Part shown: positions 17,841 to 28,961 of the stretch, piece after piece
How the letters are laid out: each line of letters begins with the position of its first letter
How positions within the stretch are numbered: position 1 is the stretch's first letter
DNA from: Diplonema papillatum
Lineage: Eukaryota; Euglenozoa; Diplonemea; Diplonemida; Diplonemidae
Assembly (NCBI GenBank): GCA_030068145.1
Contig: JAPJBO010000001.1
Span: 62,001-126,000, forward strand
Length of the DNA stretch: 64,000 nucleotides
Reading direction: 5' to 3'
Made by a program: the position numbers and the translations under genes
Notes under the pieces: model-generated
What the model was told of the DNA's origin: nothing
The model's database searches: none
The model's input: the letters and a program-made list of their open reading frames with translations, nothing else

Positions 17841-18350
17841 ATGAGAACAACCCCACCGCAAGCAGGTGAGTCTGGCTTGAACAGCGACGACCGGCTACCC
17901 TTCGCTGACTTTCAGGCTACGTTTGACATGGTATTCGTGAAGCGGGTGGGCCCGGACCCGACCGGCGGCGAAAGGAAGTGGGACCCCGCAATCGCAGACG
18001 AAGAAGATGAGGAAGAGGACGACAACGAGGCGATAGCGACCGACGACCAGCCGTGGGCACAGCATGGCAAGCCAACCACCAAAGTTTCCCCTGCTGCCTC
18101 CTCGGACCCTGTGGCCCCTGTGGAGCCTGTTGCAGAGCCTGTCATCTTGGAAATTGCAGTGAGTCCTGCGCAGCCTGAGCAAGCACAGCTCGTCGTCGAC
18201 ACGAGCGCACGGATGTCTTCGACTGCAGTAGACGACATCATGCAGACCTCGCCTCGTCGCGAGGTTAAGGACTCACCGAAGACGCCGCGCAAGACGCGAA
18301 AACCATCGAAGCTGCACCGGAAGCGACTCAACAGCCACAAGGCTTCCTGA
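17841..18350 (+). CDS. Hypothetical acidic protein
   Basis: 169 codons from ATG 17841 to TGA 18348-18350; the frame is also open upstream to 17751, but that part is low-complexity. The product is unrecognised. The N-terminal ~45 residues look folded (ADFQATFDMVFVKRVG). A very acidic run follows (DEEDEEEDDNE), then a Pro/Val/Glu-rich region and a basic tail (PKTPRKTRKPSKLHRKR) that could be a nuclear localisation signal. An internal AG|GTGAGT at 17866 and TTTCAG at 17915 could mark a 50-nt intron, but splicing would bring in a stop, so the unspliced frame is preferred. It could be a host exon or LINE-family debris. Confidence 0.35.
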   Translation: MRTTPPQAGESGLNSDDRLPFADFQATFDMVFVKRVGPDPTGGERKWDPAIADEEDEEEDDNEAIATDDQPWAQHGKPTTKVSPAASSDPVAPVEPVAEPVILEIAVSPAQPEQAQLVVDTSARMSSTAVDDIMQTSPRREVKDSPKTPRKTRKPSKLHRKRLNSHKAS

Positions 18351-19493
18351 ACAAGTCACCTTCTTCAGCACTGCGAACTGGTTGTGCTGCTTTCCACGTC
18401 TGGAGTCACACCTGGGTTGACAGAAAAGCGCCGATGTTGGCTCTGCAGCGGAGTCTGTGGGCTCGGTGTGAAAGTGGAGAAGGTTGTCGTATCGTCGGCC
18501 TGTATGAGCCGGTTCATAAGCACGCACCTGCAGGTTATATTATATTAGTGGAAGGACCTGGAATTCGTTCGTGATACCAGCCAAATGTCGCTTTTCTCTC
18601 GCATGGTCTCGATTTGGTTGCTCTCGGTCGAGGGTTGCAAAGGACCAGACTGGCTACAAGGCCATCGCTCTTGCACCTCACTGAAGGCATGGTGCACGCA
18701 CCGCACAAAATTCCTTTGCCCGTACGCCGCAAGTGTGGAGGAAGAACAATTTCTCTTCACCCGTTTCTGCCTTTTTTCCCTTCCACGCTGACGGGCTGCT
18801 TTTGAGGTTTTCCAACCGCAACAGGCTCCGTGTATGCGTCTACGTTCTCTTCTTCTACGCACTGCGAAGTCCGTCATTCGATCAGGAATTCGACCGCGAT
18901 CACTGCCAAGGGATACCACACACCCATCGGCCTGCACATGCCCCGGCAGTATGTACTTCCGGAGACATGACACAACGACTCAGCATGACCAGGTGCCATA
19001 GCAGGTTGTGTGCGCCCTGACGAATGGCATGCGACGTCGTTAAGCTTTTCTGAAGAAGGCATCCCAATATTCGAAGACTTGATGCTATCCTATCCACTGA
19101 GGTGCGCCCGCAAGGTGTCAGTGCCGGATTTTAGACCGCTCAAGTGGCTCCCAAACCAATGCGCGAAGGCTGCATGGTCGCCAAAGGTCGCCAGACCTTC
19201 TTGAGCGTGACTGTTCATCATGTGTCCTGCGAGTGCAAGACCGGCCAACATAGCGCTGGCTGACTGTCGTAAGACCCGAATATCCTGGTCGGAGTCCGGC
19301 CACTCACTCCTAATGCTGTGGCGCTTCTCGAAAAGAAACCAAGGGTTTCGCGTACGATACAGCCAGCGTGTGTGAGAGAAAGACTTTCTCCGCCCGGCCA
19401 GCCACAGAGGAATCCGGGTGAGTGTCGCCTGGGGGAATTCTCTCGTTTCGTCGCTAGACTTCAGACGGCGCAACACTGTCAGGGATCTGAATC
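18351..19493. other. Upstream region of carboxypeptidase copy 1
   Basis: No convincing gene. Short frames on both strands overlap and look random. Homology to the second carboxypeptidase copy begins abruptly only about 12 bp before the ATG, so this promoter region is unrelated to that of copy 2. Confidence 0.5.
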
Positions 19494-19506
19494 GAAAAGA
19501 GACACA

Positions 19507-20502
19507 ATGATGAGAGGAGCTGCTCTGCTGCTTGCGTGCGCTAGCGCGCATGCTTTCACATGGGAACACGACGGTGAGGCCCACTCTGGCGCGTTGAAGG
19601 CGGTGAAGAACCCGACAATCTGCGACGAGGGTGTGAAGCAGTACGCTGGGTTCTACAGCATCGACAACAGCACGAAGAACTACTTCTTCTGGGCGTTCGA
19701 GGCAAGAAACAAGACCGCCAGCACACCGACGATCCTGTGGATGACTGGAGGACCCGGCTGCAGCTCTGAGCTTGCGATCCTCTTCGAGAACGGCCCGTGC
19801 AAAGTCAACGAGGACGGGAAGACCACCACGTCGAACCCGTACTCGTGGAACCAGAACGCCAACGTCGTCTACATCGACCAACCGGCTGGCGTCGGCTTCA
19901 GCTACGGAGCCATGACCGACAAAGACGAGTCAGGTGTAGCGCGTGACATGTACGCCTTCCTTCAGGACTTCTTCAAGGACCACCCGAGCTGGAACACGAA
20001 CTTCTTCGTCTTCGGTGAGTCGTACGGAGGACACTACGCACCTGCGACTGCGCACGGTGTGTTGGTCGGTAACAACCACGGTGCTGGTTTGCACATCAAC
20101 CTCACTGGTCTCGCCGTTGGTAACGGTCTGACGGACCCCCAGATCCAGTACGAGTACTACGCGCAGGACGCCTACAACTGGTCCATTGCTGTCCAGGGCC
20201 ACCCTGCTGTGACGCTTGAGGTGTACGAGAAGATGGTCGCCAACACGCCGGCTTGCATTGCGCAGATCCAGCGCTGCAACGAGAATGCTGGTGGCGTCGC
20301 ATGTGCCTTCGCTAAGACCTACTGCAACGAGTTCCTTATTGGACCCTACTCGGCAACCGGCCTTAACCCGTACGACATGCGTGAGAAGTGCACCGGCGGA
20401 CCGCTGTGCTACAACTTCACTGCCATCGACACGTACCTCAACAGCAAGGCCGTCCAGGAACAGCTCGGCGTCGACGCCCCGTGGGCGAGCTGCAGCAGCC
20501 AG
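19507..20502 (+). CDS. Serine carboxypeptidase copy 1, exon 1
   Basis: 332 codons, phase 0, ending CAG|GTGTGT at 20502/20503. The product is a peptidase S10 (CPY-like) enzyme that removes C-terminal residues in an acidic, vacuolar or secreted compartment. A signal peptide is visible at residues 1-16 (MMRGAALLLACASAHA). The substrate-binding and oxyanion motif WMTGGPGCSS is at ~78-87, and NQNANVVYIDQPAGVGFSY lies at ~116-133. The nucleophile is Ser172 in GESYGGHYAP. Five N-glycosylation sequons are present (NST, NKT, NLT, NWS, NFT). Asp and His come from exon 2 (37820-38167); the joined length of 447 residues is normal for the family. The ATG 19507 is chosen because the signal peptide follows at once. 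The DNA is identical, as far as can be read, to 39982-40977. Confidence 0.95.
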
Positions 20503-20564
20503 GTGTGTTTTTTGGCGAACAGGAAAAACGCGGAGTCTTTTACCCTCGAAGTTTTATTACCGTC

Positions 20565-20700
20565 TTCGGAAAAATATTGGATAGGAAAAATATCCAAATT
20601 TTTCTGGAATGGCCATTTCATCCAAAATATTCCTATCCAAACATTTTCCCTATCCAAATATTTTTCCGGTCCGATCAAAGTTCAAGACGATTTTCCGGTT
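20565..20700. repeat. ATATCCAAAT-type repeat
   Basis: AT-rich sequence with repeated GGAAAAATAT, TATCCAAAT and ATCCAAAATAT motifs. A related stretch lies at 33800-33870, next to a sequence resembling the start of the carboxypeptidase intron. It is probably a terminal part of an unidentified transposon. Confidence 0.5.
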
Positions 20701-21222
20701 GTTAAGTCCAGAACGTATTCCCCCGCCCCCCTAACTATGGTTTTCCCCCCGCCTTATGAGCCACGAAATCCTAGGCTGAGAGCGCTTTGGACGCTCCGAC
20801 CCAGCGACTAGGAAGCAACGGGGACGCTGATGGTTCGATTCGCAGAAGGAAAAAGCACTTGCTGATGGAACCGTTTCTTGCGCCCTCACCATTTCTCACC
20901 CTCCAGTCGATGTACTGCTTTGCTGTCACGGTGTTGACCCATTCGGGGTCTAGGTCAAGTGGAACCCCTTCGTGTCTGCGACCTGGTGACCCGGCTCGTT
21001 TTCCCCACAAATCACTTGGTAGGGGATGGGAGTCCCGTCCGCAGCCCCACCAGTCACAACCGTAACGCTTCGCTTGTCGCCCATAGCCAATGCGCACATC
21101 ACGAGTACCTTTCGGGGCGTGTTGCAGTCGGGCTGGGCATGAGAAGCGCCGCAGCATGGTCGCAGTTCAAGACGCAGCTTTGTGGGATATCGTGTTGCTC
21201 TTTTGAATAAAACAAAACTACG
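20701..21222. other. No gene seen
   Basis: Intron sequence with no supported feature; open frames here are short and overlap on both strands. Confidence 0.4.
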
Positions 21223-21699
21223 CTAGGGGGGCCCACGTACCCCCTTTTTTTTGGGACAAAAATTATAAGAGGTGGTTGCTCAAGCTTTTCGTGCCGCGGA
21301 AAACTTTGTTGCCTTTATACACGTTCCCCGGATGTTGCCCCACATTTTTCCTCCCCAGATTGGCTGATTTTCGAGCCTCCAGATGAACATCGTACTTTTC
21401 ATGGACGGTTTACTGGGGAAATGCACTTAGCGTTTTTTTTGTCCAGATACCATTTTTTTGAGATTTTCGCAATCATGGGTTTTGAGCTAAAAACCCACAC
21501 CTTCCTCCCGAAAACATCATTTCTTCTAGGTGGAATGCCATATTTGAGCCAATTCACCTACCCCCCCTGAAAGCGACTTGAGCTCGATTACACTCGATTA
21601 CGCGTCGATTACACTCGATTACACTCGATTACGATCGATTACAATCGATCAGCTTTTGGTGAATTGGGGGGGTACTGTAACAATTGATTAAACACACAG

Positions 21700-23280
21700 C
21701 ACTCAGCCAATCCTGATTAGCTGATGCAACGTGTCTATTATCGAGCCTTCTTCTGGGGCTAAAGATGCTGATAGCACGATCATCGAATATCGAACAAAAA
21801 GAAGCATATTCGTCTGAAAAAAGGATGTAGCCAGGTAGTGCAGCAGGGGACGAGGAAGTTCGGACTGACTTGTGGAAGCAGGTTGTCGAGTGCATAGGGG
21901 CTCGGGTACCCGTTTTCCCGTATTAGCAACCTTTGCAATTTAGCGCAGCTAATACTCGAGCCTTTTGGCATTCCCTGCGGGGCAGTTCCAGGCGATAGGG
22001 CAAGCGCTTGGCAGACACCCTGTCCTCGAAGATGTCAAGTTTCTGTTTGTGGGTTCGATCTCCCTGGCGACAACAAGGCGGTTGAAAACGGAGGCTAATC
22101 TCACCTTTAGGCACTGCAATGTCACGCATGCCATTGTCAGACGCTACCGTCTGGCATTGCGCAATTCGTGCCATAGTCGTTGGGGGTATTGACAAGGGGG
22201 TTCAGTGGACACTCATCTGTTGGCTCCTCGTTACTGCCCACGTAGGTTCCGGGAGGTCTGCTTGGCTGCACGCGGCTTGTGGTGTTGCTTCGTTCTTGAA
22301 CTTTTTCTTCGGCTTCATGCGGTTCATCGTCCCGGCCTGCCCCTGGTACACGACTCGTCTCGTCTCCGTAGCTCGTCTATCCTGCTTCACTTCGTGCTTC
22401 CATCGAGCCTACTTGCGCTGTCACATTCCGATGGGTAGTGCGTCTGCGGGAGGAACCTGCCGTTATTGTGGCTGACACACCCTGTCCCTGCGGCCTTCAT
22501 CGCTGTCTGCTCTCGTGCGGCCACTGTGGGGCATGATTCCGCCTCGGATCCTCGGTTGTGCTCCTTAGCTGGATCGCTAGCTCGATAAGAAGAGCTGGTG
22601 TGTGGGCACAAGCGAATGTGGTTGCGGTTGCGGGCCGGCCGGCGTGACTGCGAGCAGACAGGCTGCATGCGCGTGGGCCCAATCGCGCCATTCACGCGGT
22701 ACTCCAAAGGCCTAATCGGGCCGGGCCGGCACATACAGATTGCGACCGGGGCCAGCGTCGCACCTCGGTCTCGTCCCTTACAGCCGGAGCACGTGGCTCT
22801 CCCCAAGCCTCTGGGAAGGTGGCGGAGCTGGGAAGACGCGAGAGAAAACCAAAGTAGCGGCGGCCGACCTCTGTCTGCAAGCACGTCTCTGGCAGGGCAG
22901 TCGGCACCAAACGGAGCACAGTACCTCTTCCAAAGCAGTCGGCTGAAGCGGAGCACAGTCAATGGGCATTCAGAGAGTGCAAAGCATGTCTCTTGTAGGG
23001 CAGTGGGCAGCGGGCTTTGAGGGAAAGGTCAGCGCGGTAGCGATGACCAGGAGAACACATACAGATGGGTGGGGAGAGGCCCTGGGACTAAGGCGTGACT
23101 ACCCCCGTCCCTGTCCCTCCCAGGGCGCCACCCCGAATCTAGCCTGGCTCCACCACGGTGAAGGCCCACACCTGCGGTTTCCGTCCCTCGTATGCTTGTG
23201 CTTGGCACTTCTTGGGCCAGACAGTGGTCAACATGGTCGCTCATGGGCCAGCCAGGGGTCCACCAGTGGTCGAACCCAAA
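21700..23280. other. Intron/transposon interior without a clear gene
   Basis: Moderate-GC sequence in which short frames overlap on both strands. Nothing is recognised until the repeat array near 23300. Confidence 0.4.
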
Positions 23281-23385
23281 ATACTAGTGTCAATTTCGAT
23301 CACACTCTACAACGCTCGACTACACTCTACTACACTCTACTACACTCGATTACACTCTACTACACTCGATTACACTACGGAGACG

Positions 23386-24333
23386 ATGGAAGTGCTCGAG
23401 ACGCAGCTGACGACGGCTCGGCACGGATTCAACGGCGAGGCGTGGGGGATGGATCTTTTCCCGACGTACGGAGGTGGAAGGGCGGAGCGTGCGGCGAGAT
23501 GGGCGGTGTTCAACGATGCTACGGAGAAGAAGAAAGGCAAGAAGTGGGCAGTCGGCGGAGGGGATCCGTGGTACGTGCCGGAAGGGGTTCCCCGACACGA
23601 AAAGTGGGGTTAGCGGGTGTGCCACGAGCACCAAAAGGTGAAGTGCGACGTCTGCAAGCGCCGGGGCAAGTCGGTGGCGTGGTGCTGTAAGGCCCACCAC
23701 AAGGAAGACGACGGCCTTGCGGTGAAGTTCTGCGCGCAGCACCGCCTGACGCAATGCGCGACGTGCAAGACGATCGCGGAGTGCTGCCGCAACGGACACC
23801 ACCGGTGCCTTGATCATGGCATGCCGACGTGTGCGCATTGCAGCCGGCTCGCGGATTTGCGGAGTCGAAGGCCCAAACTGTGCTGTCGGAAGGGGCACCA
23901 CCGGGCGGCCGTGGCGAGAGCTGAAGAATCAACGACGAAGAAGAGGAAGGCGGAGCCGGAGAGCCCCGCGCCAGCGCCGAGACAGGCGAAGCGAGAGAAC
24001 GTGGTGCTCGTTCTGCCGGAAGCAGCAGAAGGCGAGCAAGAGCCCGCAACATCAACACCGACGTCAGCAGCGAAGGTCGGGAAGACGGCACCAACGCCAG
24101 CGAAGAAGCGGCAATCGGACTCCGCGGCGGAGCCGGTACCGAAAAGGCGCAAAGGACGCGTCGATGTGCCACGACCATCGCCCAGGCGCCGAGAAAAAGC
24201 AGAAATCGACGCGCAACCGATGAAACTCGACGAGCAATCGAAGAAGAAGCGAAGCACCAAACGCGCGCCTGAGCGCGACGATCAAGACGAGCTAAAGAGG
24301 CGAAAGCATGACACTTCACGTGCGAAGAGATAA
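23386..24333 (+). pseudogene. Triple Cys/His-module protein with in-frame TAG
   Basis: One frame runs from ATG 23386 to TAA 24331-24333 (315 codons) and is broken only by TAG at 23611-23613. The first 75 residues contain TEKKKGKKWAVGGGDPWYV. After the TAG come three tandem modules of the form C-x2-H-x4-C-x2-C-x(5-14)-C-C-x3-H-H, separated by short linkers: a regular zinc-binding repeat that I do not recognise. The rest (~130 residues) is Lys/Arg/Ala/Pro-rich and probably disordered, with several nuclear-localisation-like clusters, ending KRRKHDTSRAKR. The same tail is encoded at about 46500-46555, so the gene belongs to a repeated element. The TAG may be a mutation or a read-through site. No catalytic motif is visible. 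Confidence 0.6.
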
Positions 24334-24556
24334 CCGCGCCGTCGGCGATGCAGATTATCGCCACAGATTCTTTGCATTCTAATACAAACTAATACAAACG
24401 ATTACACTATATTACACTCGTTTGCGCTCGATCAGGGGGTGGGTGAATTGGCTCAATATTTTGGACAGCTCGTGCATTTTGGCGACCTATTTCACCATCC
24501 AAAAATCCACTTATGGTGGTGCCAGTCTATCTCAAGAGTTTGCAAATAATGCGGTG

Positions 24557-27500
24557 TGGAAGGTGGGATAGCTCAGGAAACTGCAAAACGCGCCACCTAG
24601 AGGATGGGTTAGCTCGGGAAATTGTGATTAGCGCGGTGTAGAGGGTGGGATAGCTCAGGAATCGCAAAAATCGTCATCTGGAGGGTGGGATAGCTCGGGA
24701 AATCGCAAAAAACGCGTTCTAGAGGCTCAGGAAAACGCAAAAAACGCATTGTTGAGGGTGGGATAGCTCAGGAAGTTGCAAATGACACCATCTAGAGGGT
24801 GGGATAGCTCAGGAAATCGCAAAAAACGCATTGTTGAGGGTGGGATAGCTCAGGAAGTTGCAAATGGCACCATCTAGAGGGTGGGATAGCTCAGGAAATC
24901 GCAAAAAACGCGTTGTAGAGGGTGGGATAGCTCAGGAAGTTGCAAATGGCACCATCTAGAGGGTGGGATAGCTCAGGAATCGCAAAAATCGTCATCTGGA
25001 GGGTGGGATAGCTCGGGAAATCGCAAAAAACGCGTTCTAGAGGCTCAGGAAAACGCAAAAAACGCATTGTTGAGGGTGGGATAGCTCAGGAAGTTGCAAA
25101 TGACACCATCTAGAGGGTGGGATAGCTCAGGAAATCGCAAAAAACGCATTGTTGAGGGTGGGATAGCTCAGGAAGTTGCAAATGGCACCATCTAGAGGGT
25201 GGGATAGCTCGGGAAATCGCAAAAAACGCGTTGTAGAGGGTGGGATAGCTCAGGAAATCGCAAGAATCACCACCTGGAGGGTGGGATAGCTCGGGAAATT
25301 GTGATTAGCGCGGTGTAGAGGGTGGGATAGCTCAGGAATCGCAAAAATCGTCATCTGGAGGGTGGGATAGCTCGGGAAATCGCAAAAAACGCGTTCTAGA
25401 GGGTGGGATAGCTCAGGAAATCGCAAAAAGCGCATTGTTGAGGGTGGGATAGCTCGGGAAATCGCAAAAAACGCGTTCTAGAGGGTGGGATAGCTCAGGA
25501 AATCGCAAAAAACGCGTTGTTGAGGGTGGGATAGCTCAGGAAGTTGCAAATGGCACCATCTAGAGGGTGGGATAGCTCGGGAAATCGCAAAAAACGCGTT
25601 GTAGAGGGTGGGATAGCTCAGGAAATCGCAAGAATCGTCACCTGGAGGGTGGGATAGCTCGGGAAATTGCAAAAAACGCGTTCCAGAGGGTGGGATAGCT
25701 CGGGAAACTGCAAAAAGCGCGTTGTAGAGGGTGGGATAGCTCAGGAAGTTGCAAATGGCACCATCTAGAGGGTGGGATAGCTCAGGAAATCGCAAAAAAC
25801 GCATTGTTGAGGGTGGGATAGCTCAGGAAGTTGCACATGGCACCATCTAGAGGGTGGGATAGCTCAGGAAATCGCAAGAATCATCACCTGGAGGGTGGGA
25901 TAGTTCAGGAAATCGCAAAATGCGCCATCTAGAGGGTGGGATAGCTCGGGAAACTGCAAAAAGCGCGTTGTAGAGGGTGGGATAGCTCGGAAAATTGCAA
26001 AAAGCGTGTCCTAGAGGGTGGGATAGCTCAGGAAGTTGCAAATGGCACCATCTAGAGGGTGGGATAGCTCGGGAAATTGCAAAAAACGCATTGTTGAGGG
26101 TGGGATAGCTCAGGAAATCGCAAGAATCGTCACCTGGAGGGTGGGATAGCTCAGGAAGTTGCAAATGGCACCATCTGGAGGGTGGGATAGCTCGGGAAAT
26201 CGCAAAAAACGCGTTGTAGAGGGTGGGATAGCTCAGGAAATCACAAGAATCGTCACCTGGAGGGTGGGATAGCTCAGGAAATTGCAAAAAACGCGTTCCA
26301 GAGGGTGGGATAGCTCGGGAAATTGCAAAAAGCGTGTCCTAGAGGGTGGGATAGCTCAGGAAGTTGCAAATGGCACCATCTAGAGGGTGGGATAGCTCAG
26401 GAAATCGCAAAAAACGCATTGTTGAGGGTGGGATAGCTCAGGAAGTTGCAAATGGCACCATCTAGAGGGTGGGATAGCTCAGGAAATCGCAAAAAACGCG
26501 TTGTAGAGGGTGGGATAGCTCAGGAAGTTGCAAATGGCACCATCTAGAGGGTGGGATAGCTCAGGAATCGCAAAAATCGTCATCTGGAGGGTGGGATAGC
26601 TCGGGAAATCGCAAAAAACGCGTTCTAGAGGCTCAGGAAAACGCAAAAAACGCATTGTTGAGGGTGGGATAGCTCAGGAAGTTGCAAATGACACCATCTA
26701 GAGGGTGGGATAGCTCAGGAAATCGCAAGAAACGCATTGTTGAGGGTGGGATAGCTCAGGAAGTTGCAAAAAACGCGTTGTAGAGGGTGGGATAGCTCAG
26801 GAAATCACAAGAATCGTCACCTGGAGGGTGGGATAGCTCAGGAAATTGCAAAAAACGCGTTGTAGAGGGTGGGATAGCTCAGGAAGTTGCAAATGGCACC
26901 ATCTGGAGGGTGGGATAGCTCGGGAAATCGCAAAAAACGCGTTGTAGAGGGTGGGATAGCTCAGGAAATCGCAAGAATCGTCACCTGGAGGGTGGGATAG
27001 CTCGGGAAATTGCAAAAAACGCGTTGTAGAGGGTGGGATAGCTCAGGAAATCACAAGAATCGTCACCTGGAGGGTGGGATAGCTCGGGAAATTGCAAAAA
27101 ACGCGTTCCAGAGGGTGGGATAGCTCGGGAAACTGCAAAAAGCGCGTTGTAGAGGGTGGGATAGCTCAGGAAGTTGCAAATGACACCATCTAGAGGGTGG
27201 GATAGCTCAGGAAATCGCAAAAAACGCATTGTTGAGGGTGGGATAGCTCAGGAAGTTGCAAATGGCACCATCTAGAGGGTGGGATAGCTCAGGAAATCGC
27301 AAGAATCGTCACCTGGAGGGTGGGATAGTTCAGGAAATCGCAAAATGCGCCATCTAGAGGGTGGGATAGCTCGGGAAACTGCAAAAAGCGCGTTGTAGAG
27401 GGTGGGATAGCTCGGAAAATTGCAAAAAGCGTGTCCTAGAGGGTGGGATAGCTCAGGAAGTTGCAAATGGCACCATCTAGAGGGTGGGATAGCTCGGGAA

Positions 27501-28375
27501 ATTGCAAAAAACGCATTGTTGAGGGTGGGATAGCTCAGGAAATCGCAAGAATCGTCACCTGGAGGGTGGGATAGCTCAGGAAGTTGCAAATGGCACCATC
27601 TGGAGGGTGGGATAGCTCGGGAAATCGCAAAAAACGCGTTGTAGAGGGTGGGATAGCTCAGGAAATCACAAGAATCGTCACCTGGAGGGTGGGATAGCTC
27701 AGGAAATTGCAAAAAACGCGTTCCAGAGGGTGGGATAGCTCGGGAAATTGCAAAAAGCGTGTCCTAGAGGGTGGGATAGCTCAGGAAGTTGCAAATGGCA
27801 CCATCTAGAGGGTGGGATAGCTCAGGAAATCGCAAAAAACGCATTGTTGAGGGTGGGATAGCTCAGGAAGTTGCAAAAAACGCGTTGTAGAGGGTGGGAT
27901 AGCTCAGGAAGTTGCAAATGGCACCATCTAGAGGGTGGGATAGCTCAGGAAATCGCAAGAATCGTCACCTGGAGGGTGGGATAGTTCAGGAAATCGCAAA
28001 ATGCGCCATCTAGAGGGTGGGATAGCTCGGGAAACTGCAAAAAGCGCGTTGTAGAGGGTGGGATAGCTCGGAAAGTTGCAAAAAGCGTGTCCTAGAGGGT
28101 GGGATAGCTCAGGAAATCGCAAGAAATGCATTGTAGAGGGTGGGATAGCTCAGGAAGTTGCAAAAAGCGCATTGTAGAGGGTGGGATAGCTCGGGAATTC
28201 GCAAAAATCGTCACCTGGAGGGTGGGATAGCTCGGGAAGTTGCAAAAAGCGCGTTGTATAGGGTGGGATAGCTCGGAAAATTCCAAAAAGCGCGTCCTAG
28301 AGGGTGGTAGCTCGGTAGCTCAGGAAATTGCAAAAGGCACCATCTAGAGGGTGGGATAGCTCGGAAGATCGCAAA
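24557..28375. repeat. 41-bp minisatellite, about 90 copies
   Basis: The unit begins GAGGGTGGGATAGCTCAGGA and continues with one of about six variant ends (for example GTTGCAAATGGCACCATCTA or AATCGCAAGAATCGTCACCT). The variants are arranged in higher-order blocks: 25847-26287 and 27272-27712 read the same and lie 1,425 bp apart. A few units are shortened (for example AGAGGCTCAGGAAAACGC). Long frames on the minus strand translate the repeat as PELSHP/SYPTL-type strings and are not genes. Confidence 0.98.
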
Positions 28376-28699
28376 CACGACTTTGCCGAAGAGCATGATA
28401 CAGTGACAAAAGAAGAGTCTCAAATTAGTGCCCTCGAGTCCTTGTATCTGAGCCAGCTCTTGGAGTTAGCCAAAGTGTGTGAAGCAGCTCAGCCAACTCA
28501 ACGTTCGAAGAAGGATGTCCTGGTCGAGTTGCTGAGTCCTCACTTTGGAGAGCTCGAAGAAGAAGTTCGAACCATGATGGCAAAGAACGAGCAGTCTCGG
28601 GGCGAAGCAAAAGAAAAGAAGAAGCGTGCCCGTGCCTCGCAGGGCCCGTCCTCCACCTTACCGAGGAGGAAGCGAACTACGCCGGGGAAGCCCCTCTGA
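28340..28699 (+). CDS. SAP-like basic protein fragment
   Basis: A frame open out of the end of the minisatellite to TGA at 28697-28699. From about residue 30 it reads ALESLYLSQLLELAKVCEA, a short linker and KKDVLVELLSPHF. This resembles the two-helix SAP DNA-binding motif (L-x-x-L-x-x-L-A, then K-x-x-L-x-x-x-L). An acidic helix and a Lys/Arg-rich tail (KEKKKRARAS, RRKRTTPGK) follow. There is no ATG near the start, so it is probably an internal exon or the truncated end of a transposon protein. The function is not established. Confidence 0.35.
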   Translation, partial: PSRGWDSSEDRKHDFAEEHDTVTKEESQISALESLYLSQLLELAKVCEAAQPTQRSKKDVLVELLSPHFGELEEEVRTMMAKNEQSRGEAKEKKKRARASQGPSSTLPRRKRTTPGKPL

Positions 28700-28961
28700 A
28701 AACGTGCCCTGTTCTGTCCCTTGGCTTTTGGTGGTTTGCGAAAGAGCCGGCTCCGTCTTGCATGGCATGCTACTTATCGAGGCATCCGGAAAACGATGTG
28801 ACACAGGAAACGGCTGGCTTGGTCTTCCTTGTACGGCATGGAAACCATTATTTAGCAAGCCGGCAAAAAGAAACTGCGGCAAAAAAGCCATTTTCTCCAG
28901 AATTCCAGTTCCATATTCCTCAAATAGCCAACTTCGTTTCGTTTCTCCGAAAATTTGGCCT
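28700..28961. other. No gene seen
   Basis: Spacer between the SAP-like frame and the 182-bp repeat. Short frames only. Confidence 0.3.

Larger units (their letters stand above)
21550..24455 (+). mobile_element. GATTACA-type TIR transposon with zinc-module gene
   Basis: The left end begins TTGAGCCAATTCACC (about 21551) and the right end is GGTGAATTGGCTCAA (about 24437-24451). Both are followed inward by arrays of (A/C)TCGATTACACTCGATTAC-like repeats (21585-21650, 23300-23380, 24390-24430). TAT flanks both ends and may be the target duplication. The gene at 23386-24333 lies near the right end. A second inverted end at about 21650-21672 shows that the left part is rearranged. Other copies are at 31348-33010 and 46476-46590. 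Confidence 0.6.

Noticed and set aside
17866..17915. 50-nt intron (AG|GTGAGT to TTTCAG) in the acidic ORF
   Set aside because: Splicing would create an early in-frame stop; the unspliced frame is open.
19090..19881. 263-codon minus-strand frame opposite carboxypeptidase exon 1
   Set aside because: It is the antisense shadow of a GC-rich coding exon, repeated opposite exon 1 of copy 2 up to where homology ends.
20500..20565. Carboxypeptidase exon 1 continuing to a stop in the intron as a truncated protein
   Set aside because: The catalytic Asp and His lie in exon 2, the CAG|GTGTGT donor and CACTCAG acceptor join in phase, and both copies keep the same borders.
24557..28375. CRISPR-like array
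   Set aside because: Units are contiguous 41-bp minisatellite repeats with variant ends, not identical repeats with unique spacers, in a eukaryotic intron.
24600..28420. Long minus-strand open frames (60-146 codons) reading SYPTL/PELSHP repeats
   Set aside because: They are direct translations of the 41-bp minisatellite; 41 is not a multiple of three, so no frame is kept, and there is no start or splice context.
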